Below, one piece after another: positions 7,682 to 17,200 of a DNA stretch of 64,000 nucleotides (the first letter of the stretch is position 1; each line of letters starts with the position of its first letter). A model generated the notes under the pieces. The model saw nothing but the letters and a program-made list of their open reading frames with translations, was not told the DNA's origin and did no database searches. The position numbers were made by a program, and so were the translations under genes. This DNA comes from JAANXG01 sp049583715 (lineage in GTDB: Bacteria > Pseudomonadota > Gammaproteobacteria > Arenicellales > JAANXG01): the NCBI GenBank assembly GCA_049583715.1, contig JBAUWJ010000041.1:1-64000 (forward strand), given 5' to 3'.

Positions 7682-8728
7682 TCAGTTGGTCTCACCGCTT
7701 TTCACCTCTTGGCTCGATCCGGAGTGGCCGGCGCCGTTGAGCTGGTACTTGGCCACGGCGCGGTTGTGCTCCGCCAGGGTCTCGGAGAACTCGTGGGAGC
7801 CGTCGCCCTTGGCCACGAAATACAGCGCCTTGCTGTCGGCGGGGTGCAGGGCGGCGTGAATGGACGCCCGCCCGGGCATGGCGATGGGTGTCGGCGGCAG
7901 GCCCGCCCGGGTGTAGGTGTTGTAGGGCGTGTCGGTTTCCAGATGCACCTTGGTGAGGTTGCCGTTGAACTTGTCTCCGAGGCCGTAGATCACCGTCGGA
8001 TCCGTCTGCAGGCGCATGCCCTTCTCGAGCCTGTTCTGGAAGACCGCGGCGATCACCGGTCGTTCCCGGGGCAGGCTGGTCTCCTTCTCGATGATGGAGG
8101 CCATGATCAGAGCCTGCTCCCTGGTCTTCAGGACCGTCGATTTGTCGCGATTCTCCCACTCCTGGTCGAGCACTTTCTGCATTTCGGCATGGGCCCGCTT
8201 CAGGACGTCGAGGTCGGAGGTATCCGCGGTGTAGAGATAAGTGTCGGGGAAAAAGCGTCCTTCGGGAGACTGGTCAGGCACACCGAGGCGGGCCATGATC
8301 TGGCCGCCGGTCAGACCCTTCGTCTCGATGCGCATCTTGGGCGCGCTGCGAAGCGCTTGCAGGCACTCTTTGAAAGTCCAACCTTCGATCAAGGTCACGG
8401 GGCGCTCGATGACCTTGCCGGAAACGAACAAGTCCAGCAACCCGGCCACGGACACTCCCTTTGGAATGGCGTACTCGCCGGCGTGAACGCGGGTGGTGTC
8501 ACCCTCGACGTAAGCCCACAGCGTGAAGGTATAGGGTTCCTTGAGGACCCTCGCCTCGACGAGCGCCGACCCCACCTCCTTGACCCCGGTACCCGGGCTG
8601 ATGGTGAACGAATCGGCCCCGTTCATTACCGGCTGCCGGCTGGACCAGTACAGGTAGCCGGCCGCCAGCACCAGCGTGAGGGCAGCCAGGGCTACGGAGC
8701 TGAGCGAATATAGCCACAGTCTTTTCAT
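7682..8728 (-). CDS. mltG: Endolytic murein transglycosylase MltG
   Basis: A 348-residue YceG-like inner-membrane lytic transglycosylase that cuts nascent glycan strands and sets their length. The ATG at MKRLWLYSL places one transmembrane helix at about residues 7-27; an upstream in-frame ATG would add 11 basic residues. The catalytic glutamate is in ALIMASIIEKET, followed by the family block VFQNRLEKGMRLQTDPTVIYGLGD and YNTYTRAGLPPTPI. The C-terminal tail (GAGHSGSSQEVKSGETN) is polar. It lies between fabF and tmk, as usual, but pabC, which commonly sits between fabF and mltG, is absent. Confidence 0.93.
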   Translation of the reverse strand: MKRLWLYSLSSVALAALTLVLAAGYLYWSSRQPVMNGADSFTISPGTGVKEVGSALVEARVLKEPYTFTLWAYVEGDTTRVHAGEYAIPKGVSVAGLLDLFVSGKVIERPVTLIEGWTFKECLQALRSAPKMRIETKGLTGGQIMARLGVPDQSPEGRFFPDTYLYTADTSDLDVLKRAHAEMQKVLDQEWENRDKSTVLKTREQALIMASIIEKETSLPRERPVIAAVFQNRLEKGMRLQTDPTVIYGLGDKFNGNLTKVHLETDTPYNTYTRAGLPPTPIAMPGRASIHAALHPADSKALYFVAKGDGSHEFSETLAEHNRAVAKYQLNGAGHSGSSQEVKSGETN

Positions 8729-8915
8729 TGGCACGGCCTTGCGGCGTACGGGTCGCCACACCGATAGGATAGCGGCACTGTTCGATTCACGTCATTAACG
8801 GGATGCCCGACAGGCCGCCGGGGAGGAACCGCGGGGCGCGATCGGGTGGGGCGGGCGGCAACCGGCCCGCTTCGTCGCCCGCGGAAAGACGGTCGGCGGG
8901 ACGGCCCTCGGGATC

Positions 8916-10157
8916 TCAGGCGTAGCGTGCCAGTGCGATGGTGCCGTTGGTGCCCCCGAATCCGAACGAGTTGCTGAGGGCGACCCGGACTTTGGCCTCG
9001 CGTGCGGTATTCGGCACGTAGTCGAGGTCACACTGAGGATCCTGATCGTGCAGGTTGATGGTCGGCGGTATCACCTGCCGATCGAGCGCCAATGCCGTAT
9101 AGACGGCCTCCACGCCGCCCGCTGCGCCCAATAGATGGCCTACCATGGATTTGGTGGAGCTGACCGCCACGTGGCGGGCGTGCGCGCCGAGAGCGAGCTT
9201 GATGGCCTCCGTCTCGGCGAGGTCCCCGAGCTGTGTCGAGGTACCGTGGGCGTTGATGTAGTCGATGTCCTCGGGATTGAGGCCGGCGTTGCGCAGGCAA
9301 TTGCCCATGCACAGGGCGGCGCCCTCTCCACCCGGGGCAGGCTGGGTCATGTGATGGGCATCGGCGCTCATGCCGAATCCCACGACCTCGGCATAGATGT
9401 GCACACCTCGTTTCCTGGCGTGCTCGAGCTCCTCGAGCACCACCACGCCGGAGCCCTCGCCCATCACGAAACCGTCGCGGCCCGTATCCCAGGGCCGGCT
9501 CGCGTGCTCTGGATCGTCATTGCGGCTGCTCAGGGCCTTGGCGTTGGCAAAGCCGGAGACGGCGGTGGGCGTAATCGCGGCTTCGGCCCCGCCCGCCATC
9601 ATCATGTCGGCATCGCCATACTCGATGAGACGCGCCGCCTCGCCGATGGCGTGGGTACCCGTGGTGCAGGCCGTGACCATTGAGAGGTTCGGGCCTTTCA
9701 GTCCATGCTGAATGGAAATATGACCCGAGATCATGTTGATGATGGACATCGGCACATAGAACGGCGACACCCGCCTCGGACCCTTCTCGTGGAAGGTGGT
9801 GGTGGTGTCCTCGATGGTCTGGACGCCGCCTATGCCCGAGCCGATATAGACGCCGATCCGGTGCGCGTTGTTTTCGGTCACCTCGATCCCACAGTCCTTG
9901 AAGGCATCCATGCCTGCCGCCATCCCGAGCTGCATGAAGCGGTCCATCTTCCGGGCTTCCTTCGGGCTGATCCACTGGGTGATGTCGAAGTCATCGGCCT
10001 GTCCGGCAATCGTGCAGCCCATGCCTGTCGTGTCGAAGCGCGTGATCGGACCGATACCGCCCACGCCGGCGGTGATGTTGGCCCAGTTCGCCTCGATGCC
10101 GATGCCGACCGGGGAAATGATGCCCAGACCGGTGATGACCACCCGACGCCTAGTCAT
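8916..10157 (-). CDS. fabF: 3-oxoacyl-[acyl-carrier-protein] synthase II
   Basis: A 413-residue condensing enzyme that elongates acyl-ACP with malonyl-ACP in type II fatty-acid synthesis. Active-site cysteine in SMVTACTTGTHAI, the two histidines in INAHGTSTQLGD and MVGHLLGAAGGVEAV, and the C-terminal NSFGFGGTNG loop are all intact. It begins MTRRRVVITGLGIISPVG, the normal family start. It follows acpP after a clear intrinsic terminator, so it is probably transcribed both by readthrough and from its own promoter. Confidence 0.96.
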   Translation of the reverse strand: MTRRRVVITGLGIISPVGIGIEANWANITAGVGGIGPITRFDTTGMGCTIAGQADDFDITQWISPKEARKMDRFMQLGMAAGMDAFKDCGIEVTENNAHRIGVYIGSGIGGVQTIEDTTTTFHEKGPRRVSPFYVPMSIINMISGHISIQHGLKGPNLSMVTACTTGTHAIGEAARLIEYGDADMMMAGGAEAAITPTAVSGFANAKALSSRNDDPEHASRPWDTGRDGFVMGEGSGVVVLEELEHARKRGVHIYAEVVGFGMSADAHHMTQPAPGGEGAALCMGNCLRNAGLNPEDIDYINAHGTSTQLGDLAETEAIKLALGAHARHVAVSSTKSMVGHLLGAAGGVEAVYTALALDRQVIPPTINLHDQDPQCDLDYVPNTAREAKVRVALSNSFGFGGTNGTIALARYA

Positions 10158-10213
10158 GCCCGGCGCCCGTCCACATGCTCGTCAGACCCAGCGCACATAT
10201 CGTCATTCTGCCA

Positions 10214-10249
10214 GAAAAAAGCCGCTGCGGCGTGGTGCGACGCAGCGGC
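10214..10249 (-). terminator. Intrinsic terminator after acpP
   Basis: On the minus strand the 9-bp stem GCCGCTGCG/CGCAGCGGC (10241-10249 with 10221-10229) is followed by six U (10215-10220). It sits 22 bases after the acpP stop and before fabF, the place where many bacteria end the abundant acpP transcript. Confidence 0.85.
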
Positions 10250-10271
10250 CGTCAGATCCGTACGAGCCGCA

Positions 10272-10505
10272 TCAGGTATTGGCAGTGATGTAGTCGATCG
10301 CCTGCTGAACCGTGGTTATTTTCTCCGCCTCTTCGTCCGGGATTTCGGTATCGAACTCTTCTTCCAGAGCCATCACCAGCTCCACGGTATCCAAAGAATC
10401 CGCGCCTAAATCATCTACAAATGACGCCTCGGACGTCACCTGGTCCTCTCCCACGCCGAGTTGCTCGACGACGATCTTTTTTACGCGTTCTTCGATACTG
10501 CTCAT
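10272..10505 (-). CDS. acpP: Acyl carrier protein
   Basis: A 77-residue acidic protein carrying the growing acyl chain on phosphopantetheine. The attachment serine is in the invariant DLGADSLDTVELVMALEEEF. The ATG giving MSSIEERVKKI is preceded by a strong TGGAGGAAACC site; an upstream in-frame ATG would overrun that site. Its 5' region up to fabG is unusually AT-rich for this genome and should contain a strong promoter; a terminator follows the gene. The codon choice and the strong site fit a highly expressed protein. Confidence 0.97.
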   Translation of the reverse strand: MSSIEERVKKIVVEQLGVGEDQVTSEASFVDDLGADSLDTVELVMALEEEFDTEIPDEEAEKITTVQQAIDYITANT

Positions 10506-10666
10506 AAGATTGGTTTCCTCCAAGGATAGCCGGCCTCTAAAGGCCGCATAGTTAACAACAAACTAAATTTCAAGTCCAACGCAATCAATCAGGAATCCTG
10601 ATCGACAACAATGTGTTGAAATCTCTCAAGAATGGGGCATAACATACTGAAAAATAAGGTTTGTGT
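10506..10666 (-). promoter_or_regulatory. AT-rich acpP upstream region
   Basis: The spacer between fabG and acpP is AT-rich against a GC-rich background. On the minus strand a TTGAAA box followed 17 bases later by TATGCG is the best -35/-10 candidate, with a weak -10. The placement fits a dedicated acpP promoter; exact boxes are uncertain. Confidence 0.35.
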
Positions 10667-11413
10667 TCAGCCCATGTACATTCCGCCGTTGACATGCAAG
10701 GTGGTCCCGGTGACATAGGCGCCGGCCGGCGAGGCGAGATACAGGACCGCCTGGGCAACGTCGTCGGGATCACCGAGGCGGCCGAGGGGAATGGTCTCCA
10801 GCAGCGCCTCTCTCTGGGCCTCGCTGAGGACCCGGGTCATGTCGGTGTCGATGAAGCCGGGCGCCACGGCGTTCACGGTGACGCCCCGGTTGCCGACTTC
10901 CCTGGCCAGCGACCTCGTGAAGCCTATGATCCCGGCCTTGGCCGCGCTGTAGTTGGTCTGCCCGGGATTGCCGGAGACGCCCACCACGGAGGTAATGTTG
11001 ATGATCCGGCCGTGTCGCGCTTTGGTCATCCGGCGCAGACAAGCCTTGCTCACCCGGTACACGGCCTTGAGGTCGGCGTCCAGCACGGCGTCCCATTCCT
11101 CCTCCTTCATCCTGAGCAGCAGGTTGTCGCGCGTGATGCCCGCGTTGTTGACCGCCACGGTCGGGGCGCCGAGCTCGTCGGTGACGGCGGCGATCAGCTC
11201 GTTGACCTGTTCGCTGCTGGTGACGTCCAGTTTCAGGCCCTTGCCCCGCAGGCCTTGCTCCTCGAGACAGGCGGAAATCGCAGCCGCCCCCTCGTCCGTC
11301 GTGGCGGTGCCTACCACCACCGCCCCCGCTCGTCCGAGGGTGGCCGCAATCGCCCGTCCGATGCCGCGGCTGGCTCCGGTGACGAGGCAGATTTCATTGC
11401 CGAGGGATGTCAT
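10667..11413 (-). CDS. fabG: 3-oxoacyl-[acyl-carrier-protein] reductase
   Basis: A 248-residue short-chain dehydrogenase reducing 3-oxoacyl-ACP with NADPH. The cofactor motif TGASRGIGRAIA, the NNAG motif (VAVNNAGITRDNLL) and the catalytic Ser-Tyr-Lys (NITSVVG...QTNYSAAKAG) are intact. The MKEEEWDAVLDADLKAVY segment is typical of FabG itself rather than other SDRs. It lies 69 bases after fabH; fabD, which normally sits between them, is absent and the gap is too small to hold even a remnant. Confidence 0.95.
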   Translation of the reverse strand: MTSLGNEICLVTGASRGIGRAIAATLGRAGAVVVGTATTDEGAAAISACLEEQGLRGKGLKLDVTSSEQVNELIAAVTDELGAPTVAVNNAGITRDNLLLRMKEEEWDAVLDADLKAVYRVSKACLRRMTKARHGRIINITSVVGVSGNPGQTNYSAAKAGIIGFTRSLAREVGNRGVTVNAVAPGFIDTDMTRVLSEAQREALLETIPLGRLGDPDDVAQAVLYLASPAGAYVTGTTLHVNGGMYMG

Positions 11414-11482
11414 GATGCGCGCTGGATAGTCGGTTGGTTCATGTCGTTGGGTTGATGTCTTCGGGGGGCGACACGTTCGGGT

Positions 11483-12454
11483 TCAGTAACGAAGCAGGAC
11501 CGAGCCCCACGCGAAGCCTCCGCCGAAACCCTCCATGATAATGGTTTGTCCCCGCTGGATGCGGCCGTCGCGTACGCCTTCGTCGAAGGCCATGGGTATC
11601 GAAGCGGCCGAGGTGTTGCCGTGCCGGTCGACCGTGACGATCACCTGCTCCATGCTCATGTTGAGCTTGCGGGCCGTGGCGGTGATGATGCGGATGTTGG
11701 CCTGGTGCGGGACCAGCCAGTCGATGTCGGATTTCTGCATGTCGTTGGCTGCCAGGGTCTCGTCGACAATGTCTCCGAGCGCCTTGACCGCCCACTTGAA
11801 CACCTCGCTGCCCTGCATCTGTGTGTAGGCCTCTCCCCTGAGCACCTGGGAATAGTTCGAGGACACGCCGGAGGAAACGTTGAGCAGCTCGTGGTACTTG
11901 CCGTCGGCGTGCAGGTGCGTGGAGATGATCCCCGGCGCGTCCGAGGCTTCCAGCACCACGGCGCCGGCACCGTCCCCGAACAGGACGCAGGTGTTGCGGT
12001 CGGTCCAGTCCAGGATGCGGGTGAAGGTCTCCGCGCCCACCACCAGGGCCCGGGTGCAGCCCCCGGTCTGGAAGAAGCGGTGAACCACGCCCATGGCGTA
12101 GACGAAGCCCGCGCAGACCGCCTGGACGTCGAAGGCCGGGCACGCCGTATGGATCCCGAGACGGTTCTGCAGCAGGCAGGCCACGCTGGGGAACACCAGG
12201 TCCGGGGTGGTCGTGGCGACCACGATGAGATCCAGGTCCGAAGGCTGGATGCCGGCGGCTTCGATGGCGCGGCGGGCGGCATGCTCCGCGAGATCGGAGG
12301 TCAGCTCGTCCGGGGCCGCGACGTGGCGCTGCCGGATACCCGTGCGGGCGACGATCCACTCGTCGGAGGTGTCCACCATGCCCTCCAGCTCCGAGTTCGG
12401 CATGATCCGCTGCGGCAGGTAGCTGCCCGTGCCGATGACCTTCGCCGTCTTCAC
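11483..12454 (-). CDS. fabH: 3-oxoacyl-[acyl-carrier-protein] synthase III
   Basis: A 323-residue initiating condensing enzyme, joining acetyl-CoA with malonyl-ACP. It starts at GTG in a GTGA overlap with the plsX stop. The catalytic cysteine is in FDVQAVCAGFVYAMG, with histidine in DWLVPHQANIRI and asparagine in the usual later loop (around HGNTSAASIPMA). The N-terminus (KVIGTGSYLPQRIMPN) is canonical. Translational coupling to plsX suggests matched production of fatty acids and phospholipid precursors. Confidence 0.96.
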   Translation of the reverse strand: MKTAKVIGTGSYLPQRIMPNSELEGMVDTSDEWIVARTGIRQRHVAAPDELTSDLAEHAARRAIEAAGIQPSDLDLIVVATTTPDLVFPSVACLLQNRLGIHTACPAFDVQAVCAGFVYAMGVVHRFFQTGGCTRALVVGAETFTRILDWTDRNTCVLFGDGAGAVVLEASDAPGIISTHLHADGKYHELLNVSSGVSSNYSQVLRGEAYTQMQGSEVFKWAVKALGDIVDETLAANDMQKSDIDWLVPHQANIRIITATARKLNMSMEQVIVTVDRHGNTSAASIPMAFDEGVRDGRIQRGQTIIMEGFGGGFAWGSVLLRY

Positions 12455-13470
12455 GCCGGCGCCTTTTGCATCAACAGAGCGAGCTCGGCGCGGATGTTTT
12501 CCGGAACCTGGTGTTGCACTTGTTGTATAGCCTCGATAATGGCCTGACTGAAAGCGAGCACGTCGGCTCCACCGTGGCTCTTGATCACGATGCCGTTCAG
12601 GCCGACGAATGCGGCGCCATTGTACCGCCTGTGGTCAATTCTTTTTCGAAAGCGGTTGATCACCGGTATGGCCATGAGCCCCGCGATCCTGGTGAGGATG
12701 TTGGAGTTGAACTCCTCGCGCACCTGGCGCGCGATGAACTGGGCCATCCCTTCGCTGGTCTTCAACGATACGTTGCCGTCGAAGCCGTCGCAAACGATGA
12801 CGTCGACATCGCCGGTGTATATGGCGTCGCCTTCCACATAGCCCTTGAAGTTCAGGTTGCTGTCCCGCATCAAGCGGTTGGCTTCCTTGACGATCTCGTT
12901 GCCCTTGATATCCTCCACACCGATGTTGAGCAGCCCTATCGACGGCCGGGGCTTGTTCTCGAGGTACTTGACCAGGATCGATCCCATCACCGCGAACTGC
13001 ATCAGCAGGTATGCCGGGCTGTCGACGTTGGCGCCGAGGTCCAGCATGTGCACGTGACCGCGCAGGGAAGGAATCCTGCCCACGATGGCCGGTCGGTCGA
13101 TACCCGGCAGTGTCTTCAGCACGAATCGGGCACTGGCCATCAGGGCGCCGGTGTTGCCGGCACTCACGCAGGCCTGGGCCTCGCCGGACTTGACCGCGTT
13201 GATGGCGACGCGCATGGACGAGTCCTTCTTGTTGCGCAGCGCCAGGCCGGGTGCCTCGTCCATGGCCACGATCTCGGAGGCCTGCTGGATCCGCAGTCGA
13301 TCCCCGAAGCGGGACTTGTCGGCGCCAAGCTGGTCTTCGATATCCCGGGACCGGCCGACAACGACCAGGTGCAGATCCGGGTAGCGCTCCAGCGAGCTGA
13401 TGCACGCGGGAATGGTCACCGAGGGACCAAAGTCGCCGCCCATTGCATCGACAGCGACGGTTGTGGTCAC
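12451..13470 (-). CDS. plsX: Phosphate acyltransferase PlsX
   Basis: A 339-residue peripheral membrane enzyme converting acyl-ACP and phosphate to acyl-phosphate for the PlsY route to lysophosphatidic acid. Starts GTG (MTTTVAVDAMGGDFGP, the family start). Conserved blocks VSAGNTGALMASA, RPAIVGRIPS, LDLGANVD and VCDGFDGNVSLK are present. It follows rpmF by 54 bases, reproducing the rpmF-plsX-fabH order of gammaproteobacteria. Confidence 0.96.
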   Translation of the reverse strand: MTTTVAVDAMGGDFGPSVTIPACISSLERYPDLHLVVVGRSRDIEDQLGADKSRFGDRLRIQQASEIVAMDEAPGLALRNKKDSSMRVAINAVKSGEAQACVSAGNTGALMASARFVLKTLPGIDRPAIVGRIPSLRGHVHMLDLGANVDSPAYLLMQFAVMGSILVKYLENKPRPSIGLLNIGVEDIKGNEIVKEANRLMRDSNLNFKGYVEGDAIYTGDVDVIVCDGFDGNVSLKTSEGMAQFIARQVREEFNSNILTRIAGLMAIPVINRFRKRIDHRRYNGAAFVGLNGIVIKSHGGADVLAFSQAIIEAIQQVQHQVPENIRAELALLMQKAPA

Positions 13471-13524
13471 AGTGACGATTCCGTGAGGCCGGGCGCTGCT
13501 CTTACGCAGCCATCCAAGCGGAAG

Positions 13525-13710
13525 CTATTCCGTCTCGTCCCGAATTTCCAAGACTTTCTTGCCGCGGTAATACCCCGACTCGGTCACCTGGTGACGACGG
13601 TGCAGCTCGCCGGTCGTCGAGTCGATGGACAGGGTCGGCTTCTTGAGCGCGTGATGGGAACGGCGCATGTCGCGTTTCGAGGGCGATTTTCGGGTCTTCT
13701 GAACAGCCAT
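13525..13710 (-). CDS. rpmF: 50S ribosomal protein L32
   Basis: A 61-residue L32 beginning MAVQKTRKSPSKRDMRRSHHAL, the canonical start, and containing THE-like STTGELHRRHQVTESGYYRGKKV. It is of the type without a zinc CxxC ribbon, as expected for gammaproteobacterial L32 of this form. It heads the plsX-fab series and has a strong sigma-70 promoter about 100 bases upstream. The DUF177 gene yceD, normally upstream of rpmF, is not there. Confidence 0.96.
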   Translation of the reverse strand: MAVQKTRKSPSKRDMRRSHHALKKPTLSIDSTTGELHRRHQVTESGYYRGKKVLEIRDETE

Positions 13711-13810
13711 GGGTTTCTCTGAATTTCCATCAAGTGGTTCGGTTACCGGGTTTTCGAGCCCCTCGGACGGGCAGGCTTCGGTGCATCACCCCCGGTGCAA
13801 GGTCGGCGAA

Positions 13811-13839
13811 TCATATAGACGGGCGCTGTCTCTGTCAAA
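13811..13839 (-). promoter_or_regulatory. Sigma-70 promoter of rpmF-plsX-fab
   Basis: On the minus strand TTGACA (13839-13834) is separated by exactly 17 bases from TATGAT (13816-13811), a near-consensus promoter. Transcription would start near 13804, giving a leader of about 95 bases before rpmF. It lies directly upstream of rpmF, showing that the operon no longer depends on a promoter in front of yceD. Confidence 0.85.
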
Positions 13840-13944
13840 GCACCCGAAGTGCCGGGTTAGTACCTTTTTCAAGTGAAATCAAAGGGTTGACACTCCTCAC
13901 CTCCCTGTAGGCCGGCCGGATCCCGTTCCCGACGGTCTCCGGCA

Positions 13945-14213
13945 CTCCCCACATCCTTGTGGGTCGGAATTCATTCCGGCAGCAGCATTCGGGATGGCAC
14001 GGGCGTTTGTCGGGCTGAAGCCCGGCGTGCAGGGGCCAGGATCGTGCCCACCGGTGGGTCGGAATTCATTCCGACGGTGGTGACTTTTAGGATGCCCCAG
14101 GCGTTGGTCGGGCTGGAGTCTGATCGCGGAAAGCGAGGATCGAAGCCGAAGCCCTCTATAGGGTTTGGGATTCCGTGCCGCGGTTGGCGGTTGTCGGAAT
14201 GATTCCGACCCAC
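13945..14213. repeat. REP-like palindrome cluster between rpmF and dnaE2
   Basis: No gene is seen in 13711-14233. Palindromes of the family GTCGGAAT-N(1-2)-ATTCCGAC occur at 13963-13980 (last base varied), 14058-14075 and 14193-14209. Between them lie copies of a second palindrome type, TCGGGCTGAAGCCCGG near 14010 and a decayed one near 14105. A longer flank (CTCCCCACATCCTTGTGGG) is shared in inverted form with the cluster at 62.94 kb. Alternating orientations are typical of REP/BIME arrays mobilised by RAYT transposases. Confidence 0.8.
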
Positions 14214-14233
14214 ACAGAGGCGCAACCCTTCGT

Positions 14234-17200
14234 TCACACGAAATCCCGGGACCGGGTCTTGAGCTCGCCCAGCCAGTGGCTGTAGTCCGTGAGTTTGTCT
14301 GCGACCAGGTGCAGCACGTCCTGCTCGAGCTGGATCACCCCGCGCACGGCCATCAGGCGCGAGCTGTAGAGCACCCGGCGCTGGCGCTCGGCCACCTGCG
14401 GCCAGACCACGGCGTTGACGTGGCCGGTCTCGTCCTCCAGGGTGAGGAAGATCACCCCGGAGGCGGAGCCCGGTCGCTGGCGGCAGATCACCAGGCCCGC
14501 GGTGGTGGCCCTTGTCCCGTTCCGGAGGCGCCTGCAGTCGGCGGCGGTATGGATATCCGAATCCCCCAGGCGCCGCCGCAGCAAGGCCACCGGATGGCGG
14601 CGCAGACTGAGACCCAGTGCCCCGTAGTCGCCGGCGATATTGTCGACCTCGGTGGGCGGCGCCAGCAGCGGCTCCGCCTCGTTGAAGTGGGGATCGGGCA
14701 TCAGCGCCGTACCCGGATCGCTGCCTGCCACCTCCCAGAACGCCTTGTACCGGTGGCCTGCCAGGCTCTTGAGGGCATCGGCCGCCGCCAGCGACTCCAT
14801 CTCATCCGACGGCAGCCGGGCCCGGCGTTTCAGGTCCCCGGTATCGCGAAACGGTACATGATCGCGGGCCTCGACGATCCGCACGATACCGGCCTGCGAC
14901 AGGCCTTTCACCTGGTTCAGGCCGAGGCGCAATACGGGTCCCGCCGGCTCGATCTCCAGGCTTGCCTGCCCCAAGCTCGCGCACACGTCCACCGGCCTGA
15001 CCTCGACCCCGTGGCGGCGCGCGTCCTGGACGAGCTGTGCCGGCGCGTAGAAGCCCATGGGCTGGCTGTTGAGCAGGGCGCAGGTGAAAGCCGCCGGGTG
15101 GTAGCGCTTCAGCCACGAGGACACGTACGCCAGCAGGGCGAAGCTGGCGCTGTGGCTTTCCGGAAAGCCGTACTCGCCGAAACCCTGGATCTGGCGGCAG
15201 ATCTGCCCGGCAAATTCCGCGCTGTAGCCGCGGGCTCGCATCCCCTCGGTGAGCTTGTGCTGGAATTTCTCCAGGCCGCCGCGCCTGCGCCAGGCGGCCA
15301 TGCTGCGGCGAAGCTGGTCGGCCTCCCCCGGCGTGAAGCCGGCGGCGACGACGGCGAGCTGCATTACCTGCTCCTGGAAGATCGGCACGCCCAGGGTGCG
15401 CTCCAGGACCTTTTTGACTTCGGGGCCGGGATAGCTCACCGGCTCCAGCCCACTGCGGCGCCTGAGGTAAGGATGCACCATGTCTCCCTGGATGGGACCG
15501 GGACGCACGATGGCGATCTCGATCACCAGGTCGTAGAAGCAGCGCGGTTTCAGGCGCGGCAGCATGGACATCTGGGCGCGGGACTCGACCTGGAAGACGC
15601 CGATGGTGTCGGCCTCGCGGAGCATGGCGTACACGGCCGGGTCTTCCGGCGGGATGTCCGCCAAGGTCCAGGAGCGATTCGTATACGACGACAGGTACTC
15701 CAGGGCCCGGCGGATCGCGCTCAGCATTCCGAGGCCCAGGATGTCCACCTTCAAAAGCCCCAGGGCCTCCAGGTCGTCCTTCTCCCACTGGATCACCGTG
15801 CGCTCCGGCATGGCGGCGTTCTCCACCGGCACCAGGCGGGATAGATCATCGTGCGCGATGACGAAGCCGCCCACGTGCTGAGACAGGTGCCGGGGAAACC
15901 CCAGGATTTCCTCGACCAGCGTCAGGAGCCGGTGCAGGCGGGGGCTGTCGCTTTCGATGCCGAGCTTACTGATCGCTTCGTCGTGCAGGAGCTCTTTGTC
16001 CCACCACTGAATGGACTTGGCGAGGTAATCCGCCTGGTCCGGGCTGAAGCCCAGCGCCTTGCCGACGTCGCGCACCGCGCTGCGCGGCTGGTAGGTGATC
16101 ACCGTGGCCGCCAGGGCGGCGCGGCGGCGACCGTACTTGCGGTAGATGTATTGAATGACCTCCTCGCGCCGCTCGTGCTCGAAGTCGACGTCGATGTCCG
16201 GCGGCTCGTTTCGCTCCCTCGAGATGAAGCGCTCGAACAGGAGGTTCATGCGCGCCGGATCGACCTCGGTGATCCCCAGGCAATAGCACACCGCCGAGTT
16301 GGCGGCCGAGCCCCGCCCCTGGCACAGGATGCCCCGGCTGCGGGCGAAGTCCACGATGTCGTGCACGGTGAGGAAATACGACTCGTAATGCAGCTCCTCG
16401 ACCAGAGCCAGCTCGTGGTCGATCTGCCGGCGAACCTTATCCGGCACGCCCTGCGGCCAGCGCTTCTGTGCGCCCTTTTCAGTCAGGCGCCTCAGCCAGG
16501 AGATCGGCGTATGGCCGGCCGGCACCAGCTCGCGGGGATACTCGTAGCGCAGCTCGTCCAGGGAGAAGCGGCAGCGCCCGGCGATTCGTACGGTTTCCTC
16601 CAGCAGGTCCGGGGGATAAATTCCGGCCAGCCTCTGGCGGGGGCGCAGGTGGCGCTCGCCGTTGGGAAACAGAGCCTTTCCCAGCCGCTGCAGGGGCGTG
16701 CCCAGGCGAATGGCCGTCAAGGTGTCCTGCAGCGCCCGGCGGCCACGCCGGTGCATGTGCACGTCTCCCGCCGCCGCCAGCGGCAGGCCCAGCTCCCGGC
16801 CCGCCCGCCGCAGAGCCTGGAGCCGGCCGGCATCGTCCAGGCCCAGCAGCAGCTCCACGGCGATCCAGAGGCGCTCCGGAAAACACGCCTTCAGGAAAGC
16901 CCCCTGCTCCCTGTCCGCCCCGGCATCCGGCAGCCAGAGGGCCAGGCACTCGTCGAGGTTTGCCTGAGAGAGGTCGGACCGGTCCAGGCGGTAGCGCCCC
17001 TTTTCAGCCGCCCGCCGGCCCCGGGTAATCAAGGCCGACAGGCCCGCATAGCCTTCCCGGCTGGTCGCGAGGACCACCACCCGCGGTCCGTCGACCAGTC
17101 GGATCTCGCCGCCGATGATCAGCACCAGGCTTTGCCGTTTCGCTTCCATGTGCGCCCTCACCACTCCCGACAGCGAGCACTCGTCGGTGATGGCCAGCGC

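Noticed and set aside
7252..7859. Several frames crossing the tmk-mltG spacer on both strands
   Set aside because: They are formed by CCCTCACCC/GGTGAGGG repeats and have no conserved composition or ribosome-binding sites.
11439..12359. A 306-codon frame opposite fabH's reading frame on the same strand
   Set aside because: Low-complexity Gly/Arg/Pro translation; fabH in the other frame has all catalytic residues.
13945..14213. CRISPR array, because of spaced palindromes
   Set aside because: Units are in mixed orientation, irregularly spaced and of two kinds; no cas genes are present.
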